Source: Cytospora piceicola (taxonomy: Eukaryota; Ascomycota; Sordariomycetes; Diaporthales; Cytosporaceae). From it: a stretch of 64,000 bases of DNA. The number at the start of each line of letters is the position of its first letter. The stretch's first letter is position 1. Below, piece after piece: positions 1 to 11,268 of this stretch. A model generated the notes under the pieces. The model was given only the letters and a program-made list of their open reading frames with translations, was not told the origin of the DNA and did not search any database. Where the stretch lies: positions 62,001-126,000 of the forward strand of contig JALQBC010000051.1 in the NCBI GenBank assembly GCA_023375675.1, read 5' to 3'. Both the position numbers and the translations under genes were made by a program.

Positions 1-684
1 ATTTGATGGTTCGTATATATGAACAAGCTTAGACAAAACAGTCCGAGATTGCGCTCTACACCATTTGGTGATACTTGGCCCCCACGTACGACCAGTTCCC
101 TGTTCCTGAGATCGTTACCTACATGTAGGTAGTATTCCCCAAGGTCCCTAGATACTTAAGTACATAGGTATGTAATCATGTCGCACAGCGCCATGTTCCA
201 AAACCGACCCGGCAAAATAAGACACACTTGCATATGTGCGACTGTCTGTCGTATGTCTGTCTCGAGAGCGAGGAATTATATCCGGGTTGCCGTTGTGCTT
301 GTCTCGCCGTTGTGGTCCGTTACTATCGCGAGCCCCAGAGGTGCTTGTGCAGTAGCTTGCGCTGACCATGTGGCCATGTATTCTGCCGCATGACAAGCAA
401 ATATATTATGGATGTAACTACTTGATGCACAATAAAATACTCTCTGGCTTGGATACTCTGCTAAAGTGCTTCTGTTGCAAGTGGAAGTCTCAAGATAGAA
501 GTCAACCTGCAGTAAGTGAGTCGACGTGGTCCGAGCTTCCACCGGCCATCTCGTCGCGCTTGACATGCAATGGCCTTCTTATTCTTCCCAATGACAACAC
601 AACTCTCATCATGAATGAGTGAACTCGGCTCAATCCCACCACATATCAGCAACCTGTGTGCAGTCTTTTCACTCCATTCAAGCC
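1..684. other. Left-edge noncoding stretch
   Basis: No reading frame here shows coding bias or a recognisable protein. The stretch contains one copy of the recurrent palindrome TACTTAAGTA at 153-162 and another short palindrome, CCTACATGTAGG, near 122-133. The right end is presumably the promoter and 5' leader of the EVE-domain gene that starts at 685. Confidence 0.5.
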
Positions 685-1778
685 ATGCCGAAACGAAAGT
701 CCAGCCATTCAGATGAGACCGCCCAAGACGTGGCCCCGCGACGGTCCACCCGCCAGAGAACATCAACTCTGGCAGCGAAGGAGGGCTCAACCTCATCAAT
801 AACTCCTAGGGCAGTAGCCAAGGGAGGAAGCAAGCCAGTCAATTCCAAGTCCGTAGCGGCCAAGACTAAGACGGTCAAGGTGCCCAAGCAAGATGAGGAT
901 GAGGACGATGATGGAAATTCCACAGCTCTGAAGACAGAGACGGACGGCGACAAGCCCAGCGAGAAGGAGACGCCGGCCAAGTCAAAGACATCAGGGGATT
1001 CGGACAAAAAAGAGTCAACGTCAGTGTCAGCTTCAGGGAGGCAGTACTGGCTTCTGAAGGCCGAGCCCGAGTCGCGGTTCGAGAATGGCATCGACGTCAA
1101 GTTCTCTATCGATGACTTGGCTGCGAAGACTGAGCCTGAGCCTTGGGATGGTATGCTCTATGGCCCATTTTACGTTTGGGGAGATCCCACCATGAAGAAA
1201 CTCATAAAATTGCTGACGGTGATGCTGTGACAGGAATTAGGAACTATGTTGGTAGGTTTGATCGAACGCTGGGTATTTATCAAAGCCGAAGTGAAGCCCT
1301 TTGCTAACTCTGATCGATGCAGCACGGAACAATCTCCGTGCTATGAAGAAAGGCGACCTCGCCTTCTTTTACCACTCCAATACCAAGGAGCCTGGAATCG
1401 TAGGCACAATGGAGATTGTGCAAGAGCACTCGCCAGACCGTAATTGCCCACCCCCCCCCCCCACCTCCTCTGCTGCTTCCATACACCGTTCGAAATATCT
1501 GACATCCTGCAGTGTCTGCCCACGACTCCAAGGCACCCTATTACGACCCCAAGTCATCACCCTCCAATCCCAAATGGTCTGTTGTTCACGTCAAGTTCCA
1601 CAGCAAGTTCGACGTGCCCATCGGACTGAAACAGTTGCGCGAGATGGGCGGCTCAGGCAAGCCATTGGAAAACATGCAGATGCTGAGACAGTCCCGGCTG
1701 AGCGTGAGCAAGGTGAGTGAGGAGGAGTGGGGGTATTTGCTGAGTGTGGCGGAAGAGAAGGCCAAGGCGGCGGGGTGA
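685..1778 (+). CDS. EVE-domain protein, thymocyte nuclear protein 1 (THYN1)-like
   Basis: Four exons (685-1150, 1234-1251, 1323-1439, 1513-1778) give 288 aa. The first ~120 residues are charged and disordered, rich in K, E, S and T, and begin MPKRKSS like a nuclear localisation signal. The rest is an EVE (PUA-like) domain: it opens with QYWLLKAEPESR, then the W-x-G-I-R-N-Y core assembled across the 18-nt second exon, then ARNNLRAMKKGDLAFFYHSN. EVE/THYN1 proteins are nuclear and are thought to bind modified bases in nucleic acid; that role is known of the family, not shown here. ATG 685 is preferred over an upstream in-frame ATG at 619 because the protein then starts with the basic nuclear signal. 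Intron 3 carries a poly-C run. Domain call is firm; the exact 5' end is less so. Confidence 0.88.
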
Positions 1779-1883
1779 GTGGTTCCCAACCGGTTCTGGC
1801 CCAGGAGAAGGTGGTCAAAGTATCTGGATGGGTGTGTACGATGATGCGTGGGTGGCGTCTAACGCGGTATAGCCAGGGCCATT

Positions 1884-3107
1884 TCAGGGGCTCTCGAGCT
1901 TGGCCTTTGTATGCTCCAACACAGTACGAACGTTCTCGTCCAGGTCCTTTCTCTTGAGCATGCGCTTTATCCAGGTCCCAATCTTGGCAGCCAGTTGGAC
2001 CTTGTTCTCTGTGACATCCATATTCGTCTTGATTCTTGCCAGAACCTCACGCAGGGCCCGTGGGAACTCAACCGTGGTAACATCCACGCCAACGAGGGGT
2101 TGCCGGACGAGACAACCACAAGTGGCCGGGTGCTTTGGATAAACCTCAACCATAGCATCCAGCACATGCTGAACAAGCGTACTTTGCGCCGAGACGTCTG
2201 TGAACGAGGCGAACACGTCGAAGAAAGCCTCGCAAGCCGGCGCGCTGAAGAAAGACTGTTTCCTTGCAATATCGAAGACGGCCTTGGGGATAGCACCCTC
2301 GAGAGCGGGGCTCTTCTCTAGCTTCTTCAGGGCCTCCTCGGTGAAGACGTTCTTGGCCTCGCTCGCCTTCTTGTTCTGTTCGTCGGCAAGCGGATCAGGA
2401 AGGATCTCGTCGTCGCCACCAAACTCGTCTTCCTCTTCGTCGTCCTCGTCGAAGCGCAGGACATCGCCCTCATCGACGGCCTCCTCAGCGCGTGCGCCGG
2501 CGAGGCCCTTCTTACCGCCCTTCTTCTTCTCCATCCTGGCCAGCCACTCCATTTCGACTTTTGCGTATTCAACCCACAGATCAACGGTGGTGTTGCAGAA
2601 GCGGCAGCCTCTCATGAACATTCCCCTAGCACCCTCCATGTCTCCATCGCTAGCGGCGCGTCTCCCAGCCCTAGTCCAGAGCTCGACATCCAAGGGGTGC
2701 AGTCTCAGGGCTCTCGTCATAATCTTCCTCCATCTCTTGGTTGCCTTCACCTTGGCCGCGTAGTCCAGGTACTCCTTCCACAGAGCAACTGAGCCAGGGT
2801 GCCTGAAGACTCCGCGCTCGTAGATGTTGAATACCCTAGCGTTGGAGGCGTGGGAGGTAGAGTGCTTGATCTTCTTGCGGACGCATCGTTTGGAGCGAAG
2901 CTTCTCGAGGGAGAGTTCCCAGGCGATGTAGGACTGGAAGTGATGTGGTTTGCAACCGGGCCCGAGGACGAGATGTTCGTATTCGGTGCGTTTCTGGACA
3001 ATTGTTCGAATTTCGTCTTTGGTGAAGATTTCTTTCTCCTCGAACTCTCGCAGTTGGGGCACTGCGCGTTCGAGGTGGAAGCGGGCCTTCTCAGCGACGT
3101 TGGCCAT
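1884..3107 (-). CDS. UTP6: U3 snoRNA-associated protein 6 (UTP6), SSU processome subunit
   Basis: A single uninterrupted exon of 407 aa. It opens with MANVAEKARFHLERAVPQL, followed by the EKEIFTKDEIRTIVQKR segment typical of UTP6. HAT (half-a-TPR) repeats follow at about residues 85-190, visible as NARVFNIYERGVFRHPGSV, LWKEYLDYA, RALRLHPLDVELW and DLWVEYAKVEMEWL. A strongly acidic linker of Asp/Glu runs lies near residues 215-245. In yeast, UTP6 belongs to the UTP-B subcomplex needed for early 18S pre-rRNA cleavage in the nucleolus. Length fits fungal orthologues. The gene ends about 105 bp from the stop codon of the convergent EVE gene, so their 3' UTRs probably meet. Confidence 0.93.
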   Translation of the reverse strand: MANVAEKARFHLERAVPQLREFEEKEIFTKDEIRTIVQKRTEYEHLVLGPGCKPHHFQSYIAWELSLEKLRSKRCVRKKIKHSTSHASNARVFNIYERGVFRHPGSVALWKEYLDYAAKVKATKRWRKIMTRALRLHPLDVELWTRAGRRAASDGDMEGARGMFMRGCRFCNTTVDLWVEYAKVEMEWLARMEKKKGGKKGLAGARAEEAVDEGDVLRFDEDDEEEDEFGGDDEILPDPLADEQNKKASEAKNVFTEEALKKLEKSPALEGAIPKAVFDIARKQSFFSAPACEAFFDVFASFTDVSAQSTLVQHVLDAMVEVYPKHPATCGCLVRQPLVGVDVTTVEFPRALREVLARIKTNMDVTENKVQLAAKIGTWIKRMLKRKDLDENVRTVLEHTKAKLESP

Positions 3108-3447
3108 GGTGTAGAACTACAACAACAAGGACCGTATATGGCCTGTGTGGTATGTGGATGTGAAGTCAGAATTGGAGGTGGGTGACGTGAAGTTGTTGTG
3201 GATCGTGGTGATGTCTTTAAACCTCTTCCTCTGTTTTCCTCTGATCACTGTACACTGTAAAAATAGGTGAAGATATTGATCGATATGCACTGCAATGCAG
3301 TTAGTTGCAGATGTGGGACCCTGAACTTTTTAGTGGGGGCACTGGTGGAAGTTTGCCGGCCGGCGGCGGAACCCAGCTCGCTCCAGATGCTCTCAACAGC
3401 GCGGACCACATAGCAGCACCTGCACTTTTACGAGAGACGTACTCAAC

Positions 3448-3466
3448 TACCTAGGTAGGTACCTAC
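3448..3466. repeat. Overlapping palindromes TACCTAGGTA and GTAGGTACCTAC
   Basis: TACCTAGGTA (3448-3457) overlaps GTAGGTACCTAC (3455-3466). Both are perfect palindromes. They belong to the dispersed intergenic palindrome set described in the findings. Confidence 0.8.
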
Positions 3467-3929
3467 AGTAAAGTATCTGATTACCGGTGTCGGTCCCTTT
3501 TTATCTACACATGTGTATGTACCTGTATGTACCTCTGGGGATGGGATTTGCATGATGTACATGGATTGCATGATGCAAAGTGCTATGCCGAGGCTCTCTC
3601 AAGGTTCTTTATAAAGCGGGACCTTTTAATACGGAGTACGATTACATGTCTTCCAATGGTAACCAGGTAATGTAAAGAGGTCTTGGAATCCTCTTGCCTG
3701 CCTTGTCCGCAGCAGGTGGTTGGTAGTGGTAAATACTACCTTATGTAGGTTAGGTAGACTTACGCTCGGTCCGCACTCCGGAACAGCAAGGAGAACAAAA
3801 CCCCCAAAACATTTCCAAAGTCGGGACGAATCGCGAGACCGAAAGACCGAAACCGACTTTGTTTTTCTTGTCTGTTCGCGAGTCTCAAACCAGCCCGGCT
3901 CTGCTTTGCTGTGCTCTGCTCTGCTTTCG

Positions 3930-3985
3930 ATCTGCTCTGCTTTGGATCTGCTCTGCTTCGATCTGCTTTGCTTTGATCTGCTCTG
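3930..3985 (+). repeat. 15-nt tandem repeat (ATCTGCTCTGCTTYG, about 4 units)
   Basis: Nearly identical 15-nt units based on ATCTGCTCTGCTTTG follow each other head to tail, preceded by shorter GCTCTGCTTTG pieces from about 3900. The array lies 160-220 bp upstream of the CWH43 start codon, in a CT-rich stretch typical of fungal 5' leaders. Confidence 0.75.
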
Positions 3986-4148
3986 TTATTCTATTTTCTC
4001 CTTCCTCTCTTCTTTCTCTCCCCCTTCCTTGACGTGACTGACACGCCCACGCCCACGCCCGCATGTCCTCGTCGAGAGCCCATCTCGTTTCAACTGGTTG
4101 TTTCTAGCCTGGTTGTTCTGAATGGTTCTTCTCCAAACAAACAACACA

Positions 4149-7100
4149 ATGGCGGCGACGTCCAAGTATAAGGACAAGGACAGCGGGGTATTATTCTCCT
4201 TCAGCGGCGTTTGGGTCAGTTGGCTCCATACCGTCGTCGCATACGGTATGTGCTGAGAGTGCGGAGAGCTTTGCTTGATCAAGGCTCCAAAACCACCCAG
4301 AGGATTGAGTCGTTCCATTCACTCCTACATGGCGATCCGTGCTGTGGTGTGGTGTTTCGCAAGACTGACGCTGACTCTTGTCCTTTGTCTGTCCAGCCGC
4401 CTTCCTCAGCGCCCTCATCCTCGGAGTCGCTCTTCATTACCACAAGATCGTCCAGAATGAGTGGTTCGGCTATCCTCAAGAATGGTTTCCCTCCGTCTCC
4501 GCGACAATCGGCGACCGTTATCCCGAGCGATCTTTCTTCCAGCTTTTTATCGCCATAGCATCAGGTCCGCCCCCCCCCCCCCCTTTCGCCCTTGCTCCCT
4601 TGCGATAATCAATCCGTGAGTGCGACCGAGAGCTGACAGATTCTGGCAGGTCCGAGGTTCGCCCTCGTCGGGTTTTGGTATCTCCTCTCGCGCAAACCAG
4701 GCCACAAGCTCCCCGGCTTCGTCGCCTTCTGGGGTCTCTTCCGCACCGTTACATGCGGCGGCTGGACTTATATCACCTCGACCGACGACCATGACTGGCA
4801 CGACATCTTCATGATCTCCTACCTACTCTCCACTATCCCATGGACATTTGGCTGTATCGCGCTCAGCCCACCGAATCCGAAAGCCATTCAATACAGAAAA
4901 TACGTGTCGGGTGCCTTCTATGGAAGCATCATCCCGCTCATCTACTTCTTCATACAGCACAAAGTGCACCGTGTTCCTGGAGGTCAGTCATTGCGCCACT
5001 ATGCTTCGATGCGTAGAGTGGACAACAGAAAGAGAGAGCCATACAGAAAAAGAGACTTGCTAACATGCGCCTGCTAGCCTACACGACCTACGCCTTCTTC
5101 GAGTGGTCCCTCGTCCTCCTCGATGTCGCATTCGATGCCGTGACCGCCCTGGATTTCGATTCCTTCGAAGTGGTGGTTCGGGACGTAAAAGGAGTTAGCA
5201 AGGGGTATGTCCAATGGCTTCCGAAGTAGATCCTCCGGATTTAAGAACCCCCTTATTTTTTTCCTCAAGATTGTACATATCTGAGTACAGACGTACGCAG
5301 CGAAAAATACAATATTGTTGTCGGTTGTGGTTCTAAACATGTTCTGTATTCTAGTACCAACTACTCTTTCGTCTCCTCGGCCGAGCTTGAAAAAGAGAAG
5401 GAGAAGGCTACAGCAGGTGTCTCGGCTTTGCGATTCGGCACCAATGAGGCCTTCGACATCGTGGCTGATGTGTACCACGGCTACGTCTTTTGGTCCATCC
5501 TCACCAGCTTGGGAGTCCTTGTCTGGTATTTCCCGCTCTGGTATATGGGCATCTCCGGCTACGAGGTCTTTGTTATGTCTACCGTCTCGCCTTTCCTGCT
5601 TGCCATCGCGCCCCTGAGACGCTTGGTCGTTCGAAACCTCCGAGTCGTCCACCTTCTGTCTCTCGTCGGTCTCCTGGCTTTCATGACGACCGACCCCGTG
5701 AACCGCCTCAGCACCATTGGATTCGCCGTATGGATGCAATGTCTTGCTTGGGCCGCAACCTTCTACGCCGAATCCGTTCACGATGGACGCCTTGAGTCTA
5801 AAATATTGGCGTGGCTGGCCGGTCTGCTCATGTCCACCATTGTCAAGTTTATGTGGCAGACGAACAACCCCATCTGGCCTATCATGCACGCTGCCAATGG
5901 TGGCTGGAACTTCACCGGCCTGATCCTGGCCATCCCTGCCGCGCTGAGGTTCACACGTCGTCGGGCACTCCATTCTGGTGAGGCCGACTCGAGAAAAGAC
6001 GGCTCAGCGCTGCTGTCCGCCGTGAGCATTGGCGGTCTGGTCTTTGGCCTGCACTCCCTCCTTTCGGATAGCAGCACCATGATCCTCTGGGTTTGGGACG
6101 GCTACCCCATTCGCGGTCCTACATCCAACACTGCAGCCTGGTACACCATCTGGGCAATGACAGGCGGTCTGCTCCTCGGTCTCTTCCGCCCACAGGTGGT
6201 CAACAGCTACGGATTCTATGCCTTCGGCTGCGTCGGAGCCGCCATCCTCACCTTCTTCAACCATTGGTTCGGATACCTCGGTGCGCTCATGACTGCGACA
6301 TTCCTCATGGCTGTGGCCATACCGCTGATCAGCAACGCGGCAAAGAAGAACCCCGCCATAACTTTCGGTCTGGGCTTCCTCGTCTACAACTTACTGGTTC
6401 TTTTCCACGTCTGGGTCGTCGCCTACGCCTTTGTGCCCGGCGGGCCCCTGGTTCGTGAGCACTCCGACTGGATTATGCTTACCACCATGCTGTCCATTGG
6501 CGCCGGCGTTATGGACATCAACAACTTCAAGTCCTCGAAGAGGGCTGGAAAGCGACCGGCCATCTATGGCTCCGCGCCCAAGCCACATCGCAAATATCAC
6601 CTCTCCGTGATGGGTGTGCTGAACCTCCTGTTCTTGGGAGCGGCGTTCTTGCGCTTCCCGACAAACGACTATAAACCCTATCACGGTGACTCCAATCTCA
6701 TCACTGCCGGTATCTGGACGATCCACTTCAGTCTTGACAATGATATGTGGAGTTCAGAGGTGCGCATTCGCGACCTGATCCAAGAGCTAGAGGTCGACGT
6801 TATTGGCCTCCTCGAGTCAGACCTACAGCGCATCATCATGGGTAACCGCGATACAACGCAGTACCTCGCCGAGGAGCTGGGCATGTATGTCGACTACGGC
6901 CCGGGTCCGAACAAGCACACGTGGGGCGCTGCGCTGTTGTCCAAGTTCCCGATTGTGAACTCGACGCATCATCTACTACCCAGCCCAGTAGGCGAGCTCG
7001 CACCGGCCATCCACGCCACTATCGATGCGTACGGAACACTCGTGGATGTCTTCGTCTTCCACTCCGGCCAGGAAGAGGACCCAGAGGACAGACGCCTACA

Positions 7101-7533
7101 GAGCGAGTACCTGTCCAACCTGATGGGCAGCACCGATAGGCCATCCATCCTGCTGAGTTATCTGGTGACGAAACCAGGAGAGGGTAACTACAATACATAC
7201 GTCTCCGACGTCTCCGGGATGCACGACATCGACCCCACCGACTGGGACCGATGGTGTGAGTACATCCTCTACAAGGGCCTCAGGAGGGTCGGTTATGCCC
7301 GCGTCAGCCGCAGCACCATCACGGACACGGAGTTGCAGCTGGGCAAGTTCGTCGTGCCCAAGACGGATGGCGAGAAGGAGGAGCTGTTCCAGCTCGAGGA
7401 GATGCAGAGAGACAGGAGAGTGAAGGAAGCCGAGGTTGCAGAGGGGTGGAGGTTCCCTGCCATGTTCAGAGGCAAGGGGGTCAGGGGCCACAAGTATCAT
7501 GTTTTCAATGAGCCGAGGTATTTCAACCTCTGA
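4149..7533 (+). CDS. CWH43: CWH43-family protein (GPI-anchor lipid remodelling, cell wall)
   Basis: Five exons (4149-4245, 4397-4564, 4650-4982, 5078-5204, 5355-7533) give 967 aa. The N-terminal ~240 residues form a multi-pass FRAG1/PGAP2-like membrane domain, for example the [14 protein letters not shown] and [16 protein letters not shown] segments. A second multi-pass region follows in exon 5. The last ~270 residues form an endonuclease/exonuclease/phosphatase-type domain, from [17 protein letters not shown] through DVIGLLESD and [12 protein letters not shown] to [15 protein letters not shown]. In yeast, Cwh43 replaces GPI-anchor diacylglycerol with ceramide in the ER, and mutants are calcofluor-white hypersensitive. 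The fused two-domain form is usual for fungi. Intron 2 has a poly-C run and its ends carry a direct repeat (see findings). All junctions keep frame. Confidence 0.93.
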
Positions 7534-8477
7534 AGAAAATCTATGTACGAACGAGACGACAAGGTAATGGTGGGGTTTGATTGGGTCATTGGGAGAAGTC
7601 ACCTTCTACCAGAAGAAGTGTGGCTTGTAATTTTCATATTGTAGGTTGCCTGATATTGGCTCGGTTTTCAGGTTCGGGTAACATGGAAGGGCAGGGTGCT
7701 CTTCCTTCTTACATGATATGCACGATACCAGAATCAAAAGAATATGTCGACTTCTTAATACCTAAGTGAGCACTTCACTAATCAAGCATGATCCGTGGAC
7801 CCTGCGGCACTATAACGGAAGGTGTTATTGGACTTCAATGTAGGTGGTGTCGAATAATCACCTCCACATCTCAGCTTTAACAGCGGACTGTGTACCTAGT
7901 ACACGGTGTTTACACATTGAAGATATGGCTGCTCTCCTTATTGTCCCAGGCTTCTGAATATCGTGTAGTGGATAGGACAGCGAAAGTCGTCGTCGTCTTG
8001 AGATCCAGCGTGTAAGTAATCAACGATCACACAATGACAGTTACCTACCACCGACATTAACTACACCATATAATTGTACACCAAACGTCTTTGAACTGGT
8101 CACCAATCAACTGCCATTAGTGAGGCGGCACGGTGAATCTGATGCTGATGCTCCTTCCTCAAAGAAGAATGCCGGCATCAAGCGAGCCCCTGTCATCAAA
8201 CAAAAGACCAACATGGTTGATCGTGGAATTGCGCTTGGGTGGTCATGAGGTTGGCTTATACCGCGTCCAGCCGATCCGAGTTGGAGTAACGAACAGATAG
8301 TGATGACCTCAACAAAGAAAAAGGGGACGGCGTGCCACATCTCCGGGGACGTCAGCTTCCAGTGTTACTGCTGTACTTTGTTGTATCCAAGGCCTCTCAT
8401 GTTGTAGATGTGCTGCTCGCTATCGAACAATCAATCTGTGTGAGTCGTAAACGAGGAAGACGGACAGCCCGCTCAGC
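7534..8477. other. Intergenic region, no gene seen
   Basis: This holds the 3' UTR of CWH43 and the promoter of the P450 gene. No ORF with coding bias, tRNA or repeat array was seen on either strand. Confidence 0.5.
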
Positions 8478-10313
8478 ATGGCTCACCTATTGTACATCAA
8501 CCTCTCTCATCTCATTGTCTGGCTAGGCCTCTTAGCAGGTACCGGCGTGCTCTATGTAAGATCTTGTCCGACGACTTCTTCACATGGGCAGAAACTGCTA
8601 ACATAGCCGCTACCGGTAGACAATATGCCTTATCATCTACCGGCTCTACTTCCATCCCCTGGCTAAACACCCGGGTCCATTGCTCGCCAAGGTCTCCGAT
8701 GTGTACATGCTCTGGCACTCATACAAGGGCGACCGACATCTTGAACTGTGGCGGATGCACCAGAAATATGGTAAGTATACTCCTTGAGATGGTTATAACA
8801 TGGAATGGGGATGTCAGTTCGTACACTAATACAGGGTTCATCGACTACACAGGCAAAATCTTCCGCTTCGGCCCTAACTCTCTCTCCTTCAACTCCTCCA
8901 CCGCGCTCAAGGAGATCTACGGCTTCCGATCTAACGTGGCCAAGTCCGCCTTCTATGATGCCTTTGTGCATCCCGCGCCCAACACACACAACTGTCGGGA
9001 CAAGGAATTGCATGCCCGTAAAAGGAGAGTCATGGCCCACGCGTTTGGTGATGGTGCCATCAAGGAGATGGAGAGGTACCTACTGGCGAATGTTCGCACA
9101 TTCTGTGACCAGATCGGGAGCGGACTGAGGACAGATGGCAAGGGGTGGACGACTGCCAAGTGTATGAGTGACTGGTCTGGGTATCTGGCGATGGACATCT
9201 TGGGAGACTTGTGTTTTGGAAAGGCTTTCCATATGCTGGAGAGAGAGGACAATCGGTTTGCTATCAACTTGGTGGGTGCGGCAGCGCATCGACATCTGAT
9301 CGTACGAACCCTTTTTCTTTACCCTATAATCGTTCTGGTCGTTACTTTAATACTGCTGATAGTTAGTTGCATTTGATACTGACCAAGGACTGTTGCAGTG
9401 CGGGACAATGCCCATCCTCAACACTCTCTCCCTCGACCGTCTGCTCTTCCCAAATATCGCCGCCGGCCGGGCCAGGTATATGGCATATTCTCGCTCCCAA
9501 CTGACCGAGCGCACCCGTCTGGGTGACGAGACGGACCGTCGTGACTTCTTCTACCACCTCCTCAGAGCCCGAGACCCAGAGACGGGCCAAGGCTTCACAA
9601 AACCCGAGCTATGGGGAGAATCCAACCTGCTGATCATAGCCGGCAGTGACACCACGTCTACGGCTCTAGCAGCGACCCTGTTCTACCTTACTAGGAACCC
9701 GGAAGCACTAAGGAAGGTTCAGGGGGAAGTAAGGGAGAAGTTCACAGATGTTGAGGAGATAAGACAGGGTGCTGCCCTGAGCTCTTGCGCGTATCTGCGC
9801 GCATGCATTGACGAGGCGATGAGAATGAGTCCGTCCGTGGGCGGCCTACTCCCTCGTGAGGTCCTAACCGGAGGCATGACCATCGACGGCGTAGATGTCC
9901 CAGCCGGCGTCGTCGTTGGAGTGCCGCATTACACCATCCATCATAACGCCGAGTACTACCCACGGCCCTTTGCTTACCTCCCCGAGAGGTGGATCGCGGG
10001 CTCCAAACTCCCCCTCGGCAACATGATCGACGAGACAGACACGGCAGTTGCGCAGAGCGCGTTCTGCCCGTTCAGCATTGGACCTCGAGGGTGTATCGGG
10101 AAGGGGCTGGCATATGTGGAGATGATGACTACTCTGGCGAGGACTGTGTTCTTGTATGATATGCGGAGAGCTATTGGGGTGGTTGATACGGCGGAGGGCA
10201 AGCCTGGTGGTGAGTGGGGCCGGGACAGGCCAGGTGAGATGCAACTGATCGATACGTTTACGAGTTGGAAGGAGGGCGTCATGGTCGACTTTCGAAGGAC
10301 GGATCGCGTTTAA
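8478..10313 (+). CDS. Cytochrome P450 monooxygenase (benzoate 4-monooxygenase / isotrichodermin hydroxylase-like group)
   Basis: Four exons (8478-8555, 8620-8770, 8853-9301, 9399-10313) give 530 aa. An N-terminal membrane anchor is followed by IIYRLYFHPLAKHPGPLLAK. The I-helix shows AGSDTTST, the K-helix EAMR and the meander YLPERW. The haem loop is FSIGPRGCIGKG, with the ligand Cys near residue 458. All landmarks of a working class II fungal P450 are present. The substrate cannot be deduced: similar proteins hydroxylate aromatic acids or terpenoids. Intron 2 has a second in-frame acceptor 18 nt upstream (ending at 8834), which would add FIDYTG before KIFRFGP. No biosynthetic core enzyme lies next to it. 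Confidence 0.9.
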
Positions 10314-11268
10314 ATTGCATAGTAAGTGGTTACTGTGACGAGAAGGGATCACTGCAAGCCGGGGGACGTGTCCGGGTTTTTGGTCAGTCCACAATGAGAC
10401 ACCGGATAATGTCAACACCACGCACTTGATGCATTATGATATCACACTGCTCCTGAAAACCGAGTGGCGTTCCAGTGACGAGGCCCACCCACTTTGCAGC
10501 AGGACATCCAGAGGACCTGAGTAAATAACCTTCCTCGTATCGGATTCAATGCCGAAGATACCCACCAAATGAGCATCACGAGATCAGTCAGAATACGAAA
10601 GTCTATACTACTTCCGATCCCAATACTTATTTGTGGGGACAGCCTTCTTTACTGTCCTTACTGCAATACTCCCCAGTTAATATCCTGAAAATGCGGGGAG
10701 AAAAGTTCACTTCCTGAAGAGGAGAAGCAACATTTGAGAATTAGACGACACGCCCGGTAGGCAACACTCTCGGTGGTATTGCCCTTGTTTATGTGAAGTC
10801 AGTCTACTTCCACTCACGCTATAGGAGCGCTTACTGAGAGTAACGGGGTCGGGTATTACACCCTGGAGCAGGTATATCCGACCTCATATTTCCCCCATCG
10901 TTGGACTTGCAATCAACACAGGGTACTTCCAGGTCTGGCACACCTTGACCCTAGCGTACAGCTCGCTCATTGAAGGAATAATGTCGATATCCGCATGTTT
11001 TCTGCAGAATTCTGATCCAAGGATTGGTTGATATCGTACCTGACATGGTAGCATCTATGCATTGATCAACAAGAGCTACCCAAATCTTGAGGATGGAAAC
11101 GTCTCAACAAGTCCTTGGCTCCACTATAGCCAAAAGTAAGGTCGCCATGTAGAACCCCGTGATAAAGTCTCAGGGCTTTCTAGCTGATAACTTTCAAAAG
11201 GCGTCTCTTCCTCTCTTTCTATCCCACTACAGTCCCTCCTACCCCTCGTGTGGACCATCATCGCCGAG
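10314..11268. other. Intergenic region, no gene seen
   Basis: This lies between the P450 stop and the GH5 start. No ORF with coding bias or structural RNA was recognised. The right end, rich in CTTCCTCTCTTTCTATCCC, looks like a pyrimidine-rich leader for the GH5 gene. Confidence 0.5.

Larger units (their letters stand above)
3108..4148. other. Divergent promoter region between UTP6 and CWH43
   Basis: No gene is seen in this 1-kb stretch. It should hold the promoters of UTP6 (leftward) and CWH43 (rightward). Visible structure consists of overlapping palindromes near 3450-3466 and a pyrimidine-rich run of 15-nt repeats at 3930-3985 in what is probably the CWH43 5' leader. Confidence 0.5.
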
